Numbered from the stretch's first letter, positions 26,947 through 39,538 are shown. The stretch is DNA of 64,000 nt from Malurus cyaneus samueli (GCA_009741485.1 CM019218.1:28632115-28696114), one strand, 5' to 3'. Translations and numbers: made by a program. The notes: a model not told the origin generated them from the sequence alone.

Positions 26947-27008
26947 AAATAAAATGCTTATGTATTCAATTAAAATTAAATAAAATGCTTATGTACTCAA
27001 TTAAAATT
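26947..27008. repeat. 31-bp tandem duplication
   Basis: Two adjacent 31-bp copies contain AAAATGCTTATGTA and end TTCAATTAAAATT or CTCAATTAAAATT, differing at one base. It is a recent local duplication in intronic sequence. Confidence 0.88.
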
Positions 27009-28180
27009 CCTTTTGAATTCTAAAAGCAGGTTTATTTTTGTCTAATTTTTAAATTGACCCAATGATGGAATGTTTCACACTATTGACCACAAGCTTTCTA
27101 AATTCTCATGGAAAACCTACAGTTCCCATGGTTTGTAACACCATGATCATAGTCTCATCAGTTTACCAAACAAAAAGCATGGCAATAGATATAATCATGA
27201 ATTCATTTCCTAGGGAATTCATTTTTGTATTCTCAAACAGTACTTTAAAGGAGCCTTGTAGATTTCATTAATTTCTGTAAATATACCCATTGTCTAAAAA
27301 CAATAACTTTAATAACACATCAGAATAATTGAAACAGATAGAAATAAGAAGATGCCTTTGTATGAAAATATATATTACACAAGAAATAATACATATTATT
27401 ATACCAATATGTTCTGTAGCTTTTTTTCAATTCAGTTTTGGATAAGCCAAGAGAGATCATTAAAAAAAATCCCCAAGCTGATCAAACAAATCAGTTAGTT
27501 TACAAAGCAGCAAGGACAAAAGAAAAACTCAATTTCATCTTTCAGTATACAGACCTAATTCGCTGTCACCCACTTGGAGAAATAGATACACTCCCTTAAT
27601 TACTAAGATTTTGAAATAAAAAAGCAACTATTTGTACATATTAATTCCCAATTAAAGTCACAGTGATTACAGTCTCTAAAGTTCTCTAGAGACCTGTATT
27701 TCCTATTATATAATTCTTGCTGAAATAAGTAAGTGAAATATAAAAATAAACATTAGAAAGAAGGCATAAGATACATAAAGTAATGGAATTTATGGATACA
27801 GCTGCTGCTACATATCACATTCATTTCAAGCATTTGTCAAGTAAAATATCACCAAATATTTTTCACAGAGATGTTCATGTCCAAATTCAGTCTAATATCT
27901 GAAGGATTGTAACAATTGTTTCTTTGGTGTGTATTTACAAATGCCAGCATGACCCCATCCAGGCCCCATTTTTAATTTTTTACTTTTACATCACATGAAT
28001 TTGAGTTCAGCCTTACTGATCCTTTTCATTAGCCATTGCATTAAGACACCATACAGGAAATCTATTTTCTGTATTTCATCATTCAAAGATGTTCTGGAAG
28101 ATCTGAGAGCACTAACATGCATACATTTCATGTTCTATGTATTATAAAATTGAAGGGAGCTAGCACAGCTCACATGCAAA

Positions 28181-28194
28181 GTGCCCTCTTGTGG
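28181..28194 (-). promoter_or_regulatory. CTCF-like motif
   Basis: The minus strand reads CCACAAGAGGGCAC. This fits the CTCF core CCASYAGRKGGCRS at all but the fifth position. Occupancy cannot be judged from sequence. Confidence 0.35.
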
Positions 28195-28882
28195 TTCCAA
28201 GCAGGTAAACTCAAGGAGATTTTAAAATGCAGCAAATGTTTCAATAGTTTCTGATGTGTAATCACCCTGTTTTCGGAAAACAATATTGTTTATTATTCAG
28301 CCCAGAATTTTCTGGCAGCAAGTACTACTAATGCCATTTCTTTTTACTATCTGCACATCCCAACTGGCAAGTGCCAGCTCTCTGTAATGGATTCTTGTCT
28401 GAAGCAGACAGTATTTGTGCTATGGCAATCACATAGCAGCTACACATAGCCTTGGCCATTAAAGACATGATTGTCCTGTCCCTTCCTGACACAACTCCTT
28501 AGCTATATTGGAAAAAAAAAAATTGGCATTCCTTATTCAAAATGTCACTTTATTCTGACAATAAAATTCATCCCAGTGGAAGAGAGGTTTGCTGGAGAAA
28601 CTAATTATAAGTCAGCTCATGGGCAGATAATGGCCTGAAATATTGGCACTTTTAGATATGAATTTGAAATTTAATTCTCTTCTCCTATACACTATTTTTT
28701 CTACCTCATTGGGATGTAGAACTTTCACTATCAAAGGCAAATATCTTCCAAGGTAAATAATAGCCCTGCATTCTCAAACAGGAGAATTGAGACTGAATCA
28801 GCAATGTGTATTTTGCTAGCTTCCTCAGTCATAAAAAAATCCAAAAATTAAAAGGGAGTTTTCTCAAAATGAAAGACTAAAC

Positions 28883-28886
<4 letters not shown>

Positions 28887-28915
<29 letters not shown>
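28887..28915. repeat. (CA)n microsatellite next to a 5' splice site
   Basis: There are about 14 AC units on the plus strand. In the FMN1 transcript this is (UG)n, beginning about 26 nt after the donor of exon 29091-28941, with a U-rich stretch between. UG repeats are known binding sites of TDP-43 and CELF proteins, which affect splicing. Any effect here is inference. Confidence 0.95.
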
Positions 28916-28917
<2 letters not shown>

Positions 28918-28940
28918 AGAAACAAAAAACCAATAAATAC

Positions 28941-29091
28941 CTTTTTGGCCTTGTTTTTTTTTTCATAAGTCTCTGACAATGGTTTTCTTTTTTCCTGAGT
29001 GGTGTCTTTGGAGAATAAATATTCAAACTCGGTAGTGTCAAGTATATCAGGTTCTTCTAGTGATTCCCATAATGTGGGCATAGCAGTTTTC
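28941..29091 (-). CDS. FMN1: FMN1 exon, FH2 lasso/linker
   Basis: This is a 151-nt exon: one base, then 50 codons. The acceptor is CCTTTACAG|G and the donor is AAAAAG|GTATTT. The reading continues [18 protein letters not shown], then [12 protein letters not shown] and [15 protein letters not shown], ending in phase 0. In formins this region joins the lasso to the knob of FH2 and sets the spacing of the two half-dimers. The sequence is close to FMN1. The donor is followed by a T-rich stretch and then a long (GT)n tract in transcript sense at 28915-28887. Upstream of the acceptor lies a 37-bp tandem duplication. Both are entered separately. Confidence 0.96.
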
Positions 29092-29159
29092 CTGTAAAGG
29101 GAAGGTAATAATAAAATTCCCAAGCATTTATGAGAAACTGTAGTAGATCTAACCATTAT

Positions 29160-29233
29160 AGAAGAAAAACCATGATACATTTAAACTCCAAGCAACAGAA
29201 GAAAATCCATGATAAATTTAAACTCAAAGCAAC
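29160..29233. repeat. 37-bp tandem duplication upstream of an acceptor
   Basis: Two adjacent 37-bp copies begin AGAAGAAAA and end AAGCAAC, with three differences. In transcript sense they lie about 69-142 nt before the acceptor of exon 29091-28941, just upstream of the usual branch-point zone. Confidence 0.9.
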
Positions 29234-29851
29234 ACAAAGAACATTCCTTCCCTATACATTGCTCCTGTAAGAAACTGCAGCTTGTGCAAATACATCTCAA
29301 GGGATTTCCGCCACTTCAGCTAGGATTAGGGGTATCTCAACGGCAACTCTTTTGAGAAATTCCCGGTAATCTATTTAGACCTATAAAAATAAACAGTATC
29401 AACAAATAGTGAACAAACTTTATGCAACCATATTTTAAGAGCATTTGGGGTAATTTACACAGGACTTGATTTACTTCATGTTACCCACAGATGTTGTACA
29501 CTCATATTTATCCCTGTTGCAGTTCTGAGAAACTAGACTAATTATGTGGCTTATATTTTGGGAGACTAGCCAGCATTCTTCTCCATTCAACCAACTGTAA
29601 ATTTTAAATATGGATTATCTTTCCTTCTTTTTTTGCCTTCCAAGATCAGATTTAGTTTGGGATCGCTGGGAATTTGTTTAAACAATCCTCTAGTTTTATC
29701 TGGATTAGGGGAAAGTAACAATGTAGGGCTACATTGCACACCAATTCTGAAAGGGCTTTGTTTCAAAATTTCAATGTTTCAGGAAAATATGTGGGACAAA
29801 CTTCTGAGTGCTATTCTTGTCTCTTTATCAGTACAAGGTAAAACCACTTCT

Positions 29852-29865
29852 TCCAGTAGATGTCA
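29852..29865 (+). promoter_or_regulatory. CTCF-like motif
   Basis: The plus strand reads CCAGTAGATGTCAC. This fits CCASYAGRKGGCRS except for T instead of G at position 11. Confidence 0.35.
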
Positions 29866-30719
29866 CTAAAAGGCAGTGAAATTATTTGCAATTAAAAAAG
29901 GTGAGGTAAATCACTATAAAATACAAATGGCTGATGTAACTAAACATAGATGTAATGTGCAACAAAACGGAATACCTACCAATTCAAAAGGAAACAAAAT
30001 TTAGGGTTTTTTTCAAATTTACGATTTTTTTTCAACTTAATACTCAACTGTCTACTATCATGAATGTCTAAGGAAACTCTTTTCCTATTAGCATCTGCTG
30101 ATGCAGTACATTCTGCATTGCACGACATGTTAAGAGCTCCACAGCTTCACTCTTCCCAATACTAGTAGTAGTCTCAGCAATACTGAATAATGAAGGATTC
30201 TGTCTGGCTCTGCAGCACAAAGTCCTGGACAGCTTCTGATCTGAGCAGAAAACCCTTGCAAAAATTCCAAGAACAGACCATGAAAATACTGGACCATTAC
30301 ATCTGGTGACCAGCAGTTCATCAGAATGCTACGACTTATACCTTACCTTGCAAAAGCTTGGTGAACCAGCAGTATTTCACAAAGAAAATTTTCATTTCAT
30401 TGATTCAACAGGAAGTATTAGAATAAAGTTTATTTATGGACCAATTATTTATTCATATGAAACAACTATGCCTAAGTAATATTGGAAAAGTAAAGCCAAA
30501 ATTTTCAAGCCTCCTGCTCCAAAATATTTTAATGTTTTTAATTCTGAAAAACTGAGTATATAACTCACACTTCATTAATTTCTTTATCCCTGTCAAATAT
30601 TTTATATAAAATATTAGCAACCTTACAATATTTAATGATACAAGAATGGTACTTTTCATAATAAATTCAGAGATGTAAAGTAAAATATAAATCATATTTA
30701 AATCCATTAAACTGCATAT

Positions 30720-30990
30720 GTTTACTTTAACAGTGTTTAAATATAATAGACAAATCTGAAAATAAAATATTAATAATTATATCAGTAAAAAAAATACATA
30801 ATTTATAAAAAATCATTAAAATAAACCATAATAATTTTTTTTTATAATTAATAGTATAATACATAATATAGTAATTGTATGTAACATAGTAATATACTGT
30901 GTGTATACATAGTATAGCACATATAATATTAAGACATACTATGACTTTAGGCTATATATAGTAATATAATTTAACTTACTAAAATATTTA
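30720..30990. repeat. Very AT-rich low-complexity block
   Basis: This stretch is almost only A and T, with repeated TAATA, ATATAG and ACATAATA patterns. No unit repeats exactly. It explains several spurious weak signals in this part of the intron. Confidence 0.75.
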
Positions 30991-31221
30991 AATTTTGCAT
31001 CCCTGTAACTGCAGCTAGGCTAACATAATTTCGAAGACAGATAATAATGGTTTGAATTTTCAGATCCAAATTATCATGTAATTTCATTACTTGCATTCAT
31101 GAGCTAAAAAAACCTGTCCAAAAATCATTTATGTCTGTTCACCAAATGACCACTTATAAACTGATCAACAAAACAGTGTAACTTTGAATTTGGTACAACA
31201 GAATACACTACTAAAATACTG

Positions 31222-31600
31222 TTATAGAACCATAGAATGGCCTGGGTTGAAAGAACCTTGAAGATCATCTCATTCCAACCCTCTGCCATGGGCAGGGAAA
31301 ACCTCCACTCGACCAGGCTGCACAAAGCCCCATCCAACCTGGCCTTGAACACTTCTAGGAAAGAGGCACTGGCAGCTCTTCTGGGAAACCCTTCAGTGCC
31401 TCACCACTCTCACAACAAAGAATTTCTTTCTTACGTTTCATCTAAGCCTACCTCCTCTGTTCCAGATTCTACTGATACTGGGAGTTGCCCCAAATCAGGT
31501 GCAGGACCTTGCACTGGGCCTTGTTTGCACAATGCCACCACTCAAGCTTATCAAGGTCCCTCTGGATGGCATTCCTCCCTAAAGCACATCTATGATTTTA
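31222..31600 (-). mobile_element. CR1 LINE with internal deletion
   Basis: On the plus strand a CR1 3' end is clear: ATAGAACCATAGAATGGC, CCATCCAACCTGGCCTTGAA, AAAGAATTTCTTTCTTACG. Near 31465 it jumps to a more internal CR1 block with GGTGCAGGACCTTGCACT and AAGGTCCCTCTGGATGGCAT, so several hundred bases of the consensus are missing. A 184-codon plus-strand open frame at 31237-31791 runs antisense through it and is not a gene. Confidence 0.92.
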
Positions 31601-32066
31601 TCCCTGCACTAAATCACAGTAAGATGGGTAGGTTTTTTAAAAATTTAGTATCTATTTTTTTTAACACTGTAGAGGTCTCCATCACTACTGTCCATAATGG
31701 ACACTTCTTACTAAAGGTTGCTGATCAGCCTATGTTTATACATATGTGCTCTTCCTCTCTGACAGAATTATACACAGAGGTTAGGTTCTAGTTTAACTGT
31801 TTCCAGTTTGCAGAACTGGAATCATAGAGGACAACACAACATAGTTCTCTGAAGATGGGATCACATGAAGTGACTGGAAAGCAAAAATAAAACTAAGTTC
31901 TCACCTGACCAAACGTTAACATTTCCATTTAATTCTAGCTCAGACTTCATTGTAAGAGAAAAAATGTCTAATCCTAATATCTTGGCTGTGATTTTACCTT
32001 TTAGTGTTAAATCTGAGAAACAACCTGTCACTATGGTTATTCATGCAGTGCTTGAATTATTGGGGG

Positions 32067-32081
32067 AAAAAAAAAAAAAAA
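32067..32081. repeat. A15 homopolymer
   Basis: A run of 15 A follows GGGGG. In transcript sense it is a U15 tract about 260 nt downstream of the FH1 exon donor. Confidence 0.85.
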
Positions 32082-32340
32082 TTTGCTACAAGGAACGAAC
32101 TTTTCATTTATAATACATATAATTTTAATGTAAATATACTATTTTAAAACAACTTATGATTTTAGACTTCTAGAACTAATTCGGTTTTTTCCTAGAAGTA
32201 TGTAAATTCCATATGTCTACACTGATTTTGTTGTACTTTCCTAGACTGTTAATCTCTTATTATTAAGTCTTGGATAGTGTACCTAACCTTATACCATGAC
32301 ATATAAGTAGCAACTCTAAGTCCAAATAAATATATTTTAC

Positions 32341-33101
32341 CTGTTATCTTGCAACTGTATTCGTGTCCAGTACAAAGGCTTCATGGGACGGCCAGGTTCA
32401 ATGGCAGGTTTTCGTGGCCCTTGGTTTGAAGATAAAGTGCTATTAAAAAAGAACCCAGGTGCAGGAGGTGGAGGGGGTGGAGGTAACCCAGATCCAGGCA
32501 GTGGAGGCGGAACAGGAGGTCCCAGCCCTGGAAGCGGTGGTGGTGGAGGTGGTGCTTGAAAATTCCTACAGCCTTCAGAAAGTGCAGGTGGCAGTGGTGG
32601 AGCAGACCCAAAGTGAGACATCACTGAAGCTGGACCCATTGGCAAAGGTGGTGGTGGAGGAACTAAACCTGACAGTGAAGTATCAGGAAGGGGAGGTGGA
32701 GGTGGTGGTGGTGGAGGAGGCATTTGTTTTAGTTGACAAGTCAAGACACTTTCTGATGCCTGTACACTGTAATTGTCCTTATTTTCACTTTGGGCAGATA
32801 TACTATGTGTCAAAGAGGAAATATTAAGCTTTTTAGGTAATATTTGGTTATTTTTCATAGCTCTGTTTTCTTCTTCACTAGGCTTTATGAAAGTTTCTCT
32901 GTCAGTCTGTATACATACATTTCGGTATGCCTTTGGTGGGTTATCATCTTCAGTAGAAACACCAATATCCTTTGCTTTTTCATTTCTTCTGTTCAATTTA
33001 TTATCAAGTTCGTTTTTCAGATGTGCAATGGTTTCCTCAAGCTGAGCAGTTGATACAGCATGTTCTCCACGAATATGGAATACCCTGAGTTCAAACTGGG
33101 A
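32341..33101 (-). CDS. FMN1: FMN1 exon with FH1 domain and start of FH2
   Basis: This is a 761-nt exon of 253 codons plus 2 bases. The acceptor is ACTCTGCAG|TCC and the donor is AACAG|GTAAAA. Residues 1-40 finish the coiled coil. Residues 41-127 form a polar linker containing [11 protein letters not shown] and KKLNISSL. Residues 128-216 are FH1, with a run of ten prolines at 32691-32720 followed by blocks such as [23 protein letters not shown] and [10 protein letters not shown], which are profilin-binding and SH3/WW-binding types. Residues 231-253 open FH2 with KPAIEP and MKPLYWTRI, the lasso Trp region that holds the FH2 dimer together. The last two bases (AG) join the first G of the next exon to make Arg. 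The proline codons are imperfect CCN repeats, so length variation is possible. Confidence 0.97.
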
Positions 33102-36100
33102 CTGCAGAGTAACACAAAAAAAAACCCCTTAGTGTAAAACATTTTTCTGAAGTGTTTATTTTATAGTAATTAAAAATGTTCACATTTAGACTATTTTTTC
33201 ACATTAAGCAAAGAGAGAAATACTTTTCTTTCCAATTCTAAATTATTTTTAGAAATAGTTTTATTGCAAGCTATTACATAATAGGACTAACAATAATCTT
33301 TAAAGAAATGTAAGCAGGGTATGTTTCAACATAATGTATTTTTGTGAGTAAAAATCCAAAACATCAATCTGGGCAAAATCTAAGTTGTACATTATCTTTA
33401 AGAACACTTACCAGTTTTTAATTGCACGTAATAATTAATGAAAATGTAATGGAAAACAGGTACCTTTTTCAAATGGTATTATGTTTAATGATGTGAGTTT
33501 ATTGATTAATTCATTTATTAAGTATGTTGTATATATAGATAGAGAAATGACATGTTAGAAGTAAAAAATAGATTAAACACAATGGGCTTATCCATTCACG
33601 ATAAAATATTAAAGAAACAAAAATAATTTCTCTATCTATTAAGTGTTATCATCAATAAATTTCACAGATACACATAAATTCCTCAAGCTTATCTTTACTA
33701 TTAGATTAAAATTTTGTTTCTTCCAGAAATGTTTTAATCAACAACTCAGGAAAATAAATCTTAGAAATAAGAGAATCAAGGATTTCACTGAGTAAGTAAG
33801 GAAAGAAGAAAACTACCCCACTTTTCTTACCATATGTCAGAAAGATACAAAACATTTGGCACAGAAAAATCTCCTTAATATAATCCAGTCCAATCCAATA
33901 ATGCTATTCCACATGATTACATCCCTACAAGCCATTTTCTGTTATGTAATGATACTATCAGGCAGCTCGCTGATATTACCACGATTCTTTACAAGGGAAT
34001 GACACCTGAAAGAGAGTTTTCACAGCTCTTTCAGGATCCCTCTGCAAACAGGAAGCCAGCCTTTCAACAGAAACAGCTCCCAAAATCCTACAGGCACAGC
34101 ACTTTACACTTAAAATTCTTACACAGTGCTTGTCAGAAGCGGCAACAGCACTCCCTATATTCCATTCCAATTTGAGTATTAGGTCAGAGCTACTAGTTCA
34201 TAGGATTAATTAATATGCATACAAGTCATGCATGTGTAGCTCAGTATGGCAAATACAGTGTGATTTATTGTGATTTTATATCGTAAAATGAAGCTTGACT
34301 AGATTTGCAAACAAAATATATTATTTCTTATAGGAGAATGATCAACTTGAATTTTAATCATTTTAAGATAAAATCCAAAGTAAACTACCTGAAAATATTG
34401 GGTGCAAAATGCTCCTTTACACTGGCAAGTGCATAGGTGAGAAATCAAGTTTAAAGTCTTACAGAGAATCAAACAGATTTACATAGGAAACAATTTCTAT
34501 CAGTTATATAGAAGGACTAGTGTGTGCAACAAAATACATTTGCTTAGCTTTTTTCCTTTTTCTATCTTACTCTATTGGTGCTCAGCTTTATTATTAGTTC
34601 AGTTCAATTACCGAAAGATTTTCTGCCATTTGAATTGTTACAGAGAAATTACCTTTCTTCTTAAACTTGGCATACTGATTCATAAATGAGGTAATGAAGT
34701 AAGTTTGCCTTAAGGAATTTAACTGTTTCGTTTTTTTTTTATCATAGTGCTTTGCTCCTATTGGACATCAAAAACTCCTTGATAGAACAATTTACTTTGA
34801 ACGTTAGAGATTTTCCCAGCAGTAAATCTGAAGCCACCTTAAAAATGCACTGTAAAACAAGCACAGTATCTAACAAAACTATTTATTACATTTAAATGGG
34901 CATGAAAGCAACTGTGTTAGTATTATAAGCCTTTTCAAACACAGATCTCTAGTCTTTAACTTACAATATAAAATTGGTAGTTTAAAGTCAAAATTATATT
35001 TGAGGTGACAGTTTCATGCTTTTTCTTGCTTTTCATTCTTTCAGATTATTTTCCATTAATTAAAAAAATAAACAAGAATTAAAGTTAAAATTACTAAGCA
35101 TTACTAATTACAAGAAATAAGTAATACTTAGCAGCAAGTAATAAAACAAATATTTATTTTATATTTTATTTTAATTACTTTTCATTTCAAAGTAAGTCTT
35201 ATTCACCAAAGTAAGATTAAGTAATATTGAAACCTATTCAATAGGTTATGTACCTATGATAACACTTCTAATAAAGTGTCAAGAATAGGAATATTAATGC
35301 ACTTTTTATATATACACATAAATATTACATAGATATTCTTAATAAAGGTCTGCTTCCTTGAAAATATTTCTTAAAATGAGATTAAACACTATAAAGTCAT
35401 ATGATGAATGACATGGAGATCAAACATCATCAGAACATAATAGTTTGGTCACAATTATTTTAAGCAGAATGAAATAGAAAAAAAATTCAGCAGGAAACAA
35501 GTTGTCTGAAGGACTGGAGGTGTGGGAAGAAGGATGGAGGACTAGAAGATATGAAAAGGCAGCTGAAAACTAAAGCTTAGAAAGCCACCCTATGCATGAA
35601 TGAATGTGCTTTCTTTCTTGAGAAGTTCAGAGGATTTTGAAACCTATCAAAGGAAATTTCTGTATAAATTTCTGTACATAAAATGAAAGCAAGACAGTAC
35701 AAAGAACAATGTGGGAGATGTTCATCAGCTATAAAGGGTCATTTTTTTGAATGAATCATTTTTTTTTCATTTGAGAACTGCATTTACCACTTTGATGACT
35801 GCTTTAGAAGACTGGCTGCTGGCTTCCCAGCAACACCCATGTAAGAAATCTGGATTGTATAGTTACACTCAACAGCAAATAAACTAGTGCAAGGAACATA
35901 TTTCTATCCCCCTGATCATTTCATTTTCTTGCAGCAATTTTCTGCTCTAACAGAATGTATTAAATCAAGCCCTCAAGCCACTGACATAGTACTCCCTCTC
36001 CTGCACATACACACACATGCAAAATTGATAGAGCTGCCTAAATTTCCATGAGACATGTACTTTTTTCCAGATTATAGTTACAAATGCCATATTAGAGATA

Positions 36101-39100
36101 GGAATGTTTCAATAAAGCCTTATTAATACTTTATCTTCATACTGCTGGCTTAAAAAAAAGCCTTAATGTACTGAAATCGGATTTCAATCATCAATATGAA
36201 AGTACCTGTTGCGTATCTTACGCCTACTGCATATAGAATGTGCGACTGAAGAAAGTTGCCTCACCTTGGCACAACCTTTCTTGCATTCAGTGTCAATATT
36301 AAATAGGCAAAAATACTATGCTATTAAGCTGAGGTACACTTCTAAAATTCTGAATTCACAATAATTTTATTGGACAAGGAAAACTCATGCTATAATTCAA
36401 AAACGTGAGCTGCAGTGTACATAAGCACTAAAGGGATTGATCAGTGGTACAGCAATTCTAAAGGGAAAGGATGTAGAAGGACAGCAGATCACAGACTGAG
36501 TCAACAATTCCGTATCAGAATAGACAAAAAGAATTGTCATATTTAAAAAATTAATCTTTGTGCTTTAATTGGTACTGAAAGCTGTGTGTACTTTTAGTTT
36601 AAGAGAAATGCTGTCCCTGTGTTCATGATCACTGCTACTGAAATTCAGGGCAGCTCATTTTGTCCTAATTTTCTAGGTTCAATCAACAATGCTTTTTATC
36701 TCCACCTCACCCCTACTGGATAATGCTCCCCTTGTTTTGTTTGTTTCTTTCTGTTTCTATTGCTGAAGAATACTTTCAGTATTCACTTAAATTTCCTTTG
36801 CAAGATGTGATTCAGCTTGAGTGTTATCAAATGCCCTTTTCTATTCTGAATTCTAAAACCAGCCTTCTTGGCTAAGGTACCTCTTCTTCCATTCCTCCAC
36901 AGGCTCTCCACCTCCACCCAATGGCCATTTTGAAGAGGTTGAATAAACAGGCAGTTCTGTCCATCCCTTTCCTTGATAACAAGTATTTTGCTTCCAAATC
37001 TGCTCTTGCTTGGAACGCAGGTTTCAGAGGTTTTGCGTCTCCGATTCTAACTAAAGAAGGTTCTTGCCCATTTGGCCATTCAAGGCTCACCAATGCAGTT
37101 TCATTTACAAATCAGTTTTATTTGATTTGTCAAGATATGTCTGGTACCTGCCATTGAAATGGACATGATCCATTTCCCTTGAATAACGGATAAAAAGCAA
37201 ATTATTCCAGCCGACTCTCAGATCCCTTGAACACAAACTTTTATACATAAATTACCCTGTATTACCCTGTTCCTACAAAATTATTTCTGTTAATGGGTAA
37301 AATAAAAGTCACCCCTAAAAAAAAAGAAAAAAAAAAAAAGAGACCTCTGTAACTAAAATACATTATATAATAGGATTATGCAAATATAAAAAAATACTGA
37401 TACACTGTAACCCTGAAAACAGCAGAAGTGTTTGGATTGGCTTTCCAGCATCTTCCCGTTTTTTTCCTTTACACTCATCACTTTGGCATATGACTCGAGT
37501 AACCTCCTTTTGGCACCTCTTAAGTAACTTGACCACGACGCAGAGAAAAAGGGTAAGGTATATTTTCTGACAATGCCAACACTCAGCCTTGGTCCCATTG
37601 GATGCAGGAGATTATGAAGTGTATGTTCAAGGAAGAAAAAGTCCAAAACTGAATTAGTCTACCAAACTGCCATTAACCATTACCATATCAGATGACAAAT
37701 AATAAATTATTCACAAAAGCAAAAGACTAAATCTTCTCATTCGTGCAACCTACAGGTTATCTAAAATGTTTTTTGAAAATAATGTGGATTGGCATGGACA
37801 GATATCAATACCAATGGGACAGCTTTTCTCTGTGCTCTCATATGTGAGAGAAAGATTACAGTCTCATTTAATAGAGTCAGTATAGTAAACTACATTCAAT
37901 TAAATGCAATCAACTCAAGTGTATTTGTTGTTGTGTTACTGCTTCAAATACCGGGATTTTATGTGAACAAAAACGTTTTAACCATGACATAGAATTGCTC
38001 TGATATGAGAAGCTGCAGAACAATTTGTATGCATGAATACAAGGAAAATATAAATCTCTACAGCAATCTACATTCCAGAATCAGTTGCTGATTTTTTAGC
38101 CAAGACTTCCTCGCACCATAAATGTTTTAAAAAATCCTGAGAAGTTTAACAATAAAACATTAAAAAAAAAGTTCTCTAAAACATTGTTCAGAGCAAGCAA
38201 TATGCAGAACTTTTCCTTTGAAACGAGCAAGTTCATGCTTCACTGTCAATGCCTAATATTTTTTCACTAACATTTACAGTGTAATTCTACCCTGGAAAGT
38301 GACTGTGTAAAAATGACACATATTTAATGAACAAAGCTGTTCTAGGTATATCAGAGACAGACCTCTTCTTTAACTGTGAAACACATTTTTACAAGTTTTT
38401 ACTCTAATTAGTGTGGAAAAACAACATATTAGGGAGAAAGTGAGCTCGATTTTATTCCCTTCTCTGACTTTTATACAGTGATTGTTAGATCTAATTAGTT
38501 ACGTATGCCAAGCCATGAAAATGAAAAAAAAGGGGAATAAAGAAGACACAAAGAATCTAAGAATAAAGTTATGCAATGTGGAAATGCTCTAGTAAAGAGG
38601 GATATTTAAAAATGAGAAAGAAAGAAAAAAAGGAAAATTAAGAAAAAAGAATTCTTGAGTTGCCAATGCTAAGTCATTTTTTATAGACTTTACAGCTTTC
38701 TTTTCTTAACAATATTTTGGCCATCAAAGAAAAGAGAGAGGAAAAACAAATTTTTCACAGAGGGCCTCTAACTTCTTGGTTTTGTTCATTCTAAGTAATT
38801 TAATCTTCTGTTTTTGGAAAAGTTCACACTTTTTATTCTCCTATTGTGTTGACAAAGGAAAAGAAGCTCTTTTTTGTTGAATCTCCATCATTGAAAAAAC
38901 ATACATTTGTTTTAAATTTTAACAACAATCAGAGATTTAGCAAAGGATTTCTCCACAGGGAAAAAAAAGTTACATCCATGCCAGTTCACACAAAAATCAA
39001 AATTCCTCTCTAACAAATACCTCAACAAACTAACAGTTACATATATTATGTCATCACAGTCAAGGGCATGCAATAAGAACTGTTCCTACACTTCACAGCA

Positions 39101-39514
39101 AAAAAGTAATGACTGACCACTCTCAAACATTTCCAGATTTCTTAGTATTTGTTTAGGCAACGCATACAGCCCAATTTTCTTTCCAATTCAAAAATAATGA
39201 ACACATATCTTTATCGAGGAAATGTAGCAAAAGTAATTGGGACGAAATCTGACTACAGCAGGTATACAGAACAATGCTTTTCTATATGTATTTTTTTATA
39301 TTTAGTTATTTAATTGGCATTTGATAGTCAGCAAATCTGGAGTATAAAATTACTGGCATAGCACATAATTAAAATATAACTACTTACACAGCAGCATCCA
39401 CATTTTTTTATTTTTTTTTAAATACCAAGTACATGATTACTTATATATAGGACTAAAATGACTTAAAATTCACTTCAAGTTTTGCTATTTAAATATTTAC
39501 TGTGAAATATATGG

Positions 39515-39538
39515 TTTTTTTTTAAAAAAAAAAAAAAA
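39515..39538. repeat. T9A15 palindromic homopolymer
   Basis: Nine T followed directly by fifteen A. It is a simple low-complexity tract. Confidence 0.85.

Larger units (their letters stand above)
17880..28940 (-). other. FMN1: FMN1 intron, 11.1 kb
   Basis: This large intron is mostly unique AT-rich sequence. It holds a CR1 fragment at 25503-25740, a very AT-rich block near 25320-25430, a 31-bp tandem duplication at 26947-27008, an E-box/TAAT cluster at 20510-20726 and a CTCF-like motif at 28181-28194. A (CA)n tract lies right next to the donor at its 5' end in transcript sense. Confidence 0.82.
29092..32340 (-). other. FMN1: FMN1 intron, 3.2 kb
   Basis: This intron lies between the FH1 exon and the lasso exon. 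It holds a 37-bp tandem duplication, a CTCF-like motif, a very AT-rich block at about 30720-30990, an internally deleted CR1 at 31222-31600 and an A15 run at 32067-32081. No other exon is expected, because the flanking exons join in frame. Confidence 0.85.

Noticed and set aside
31237..31791. 184-codon plus-strand open frame, the second longest in the window
   Set aside because: It runs antisense through a CR1 fragment and into plain intron. The translated sequence has no family resemblance.
32459..32827. 122-codon plus-strand open frame rich in Val and Glu
   Set aside because: It is exactly antisense to the FMN1 FH1 exon. The periodic composition comes from the proline codons on the other strand.
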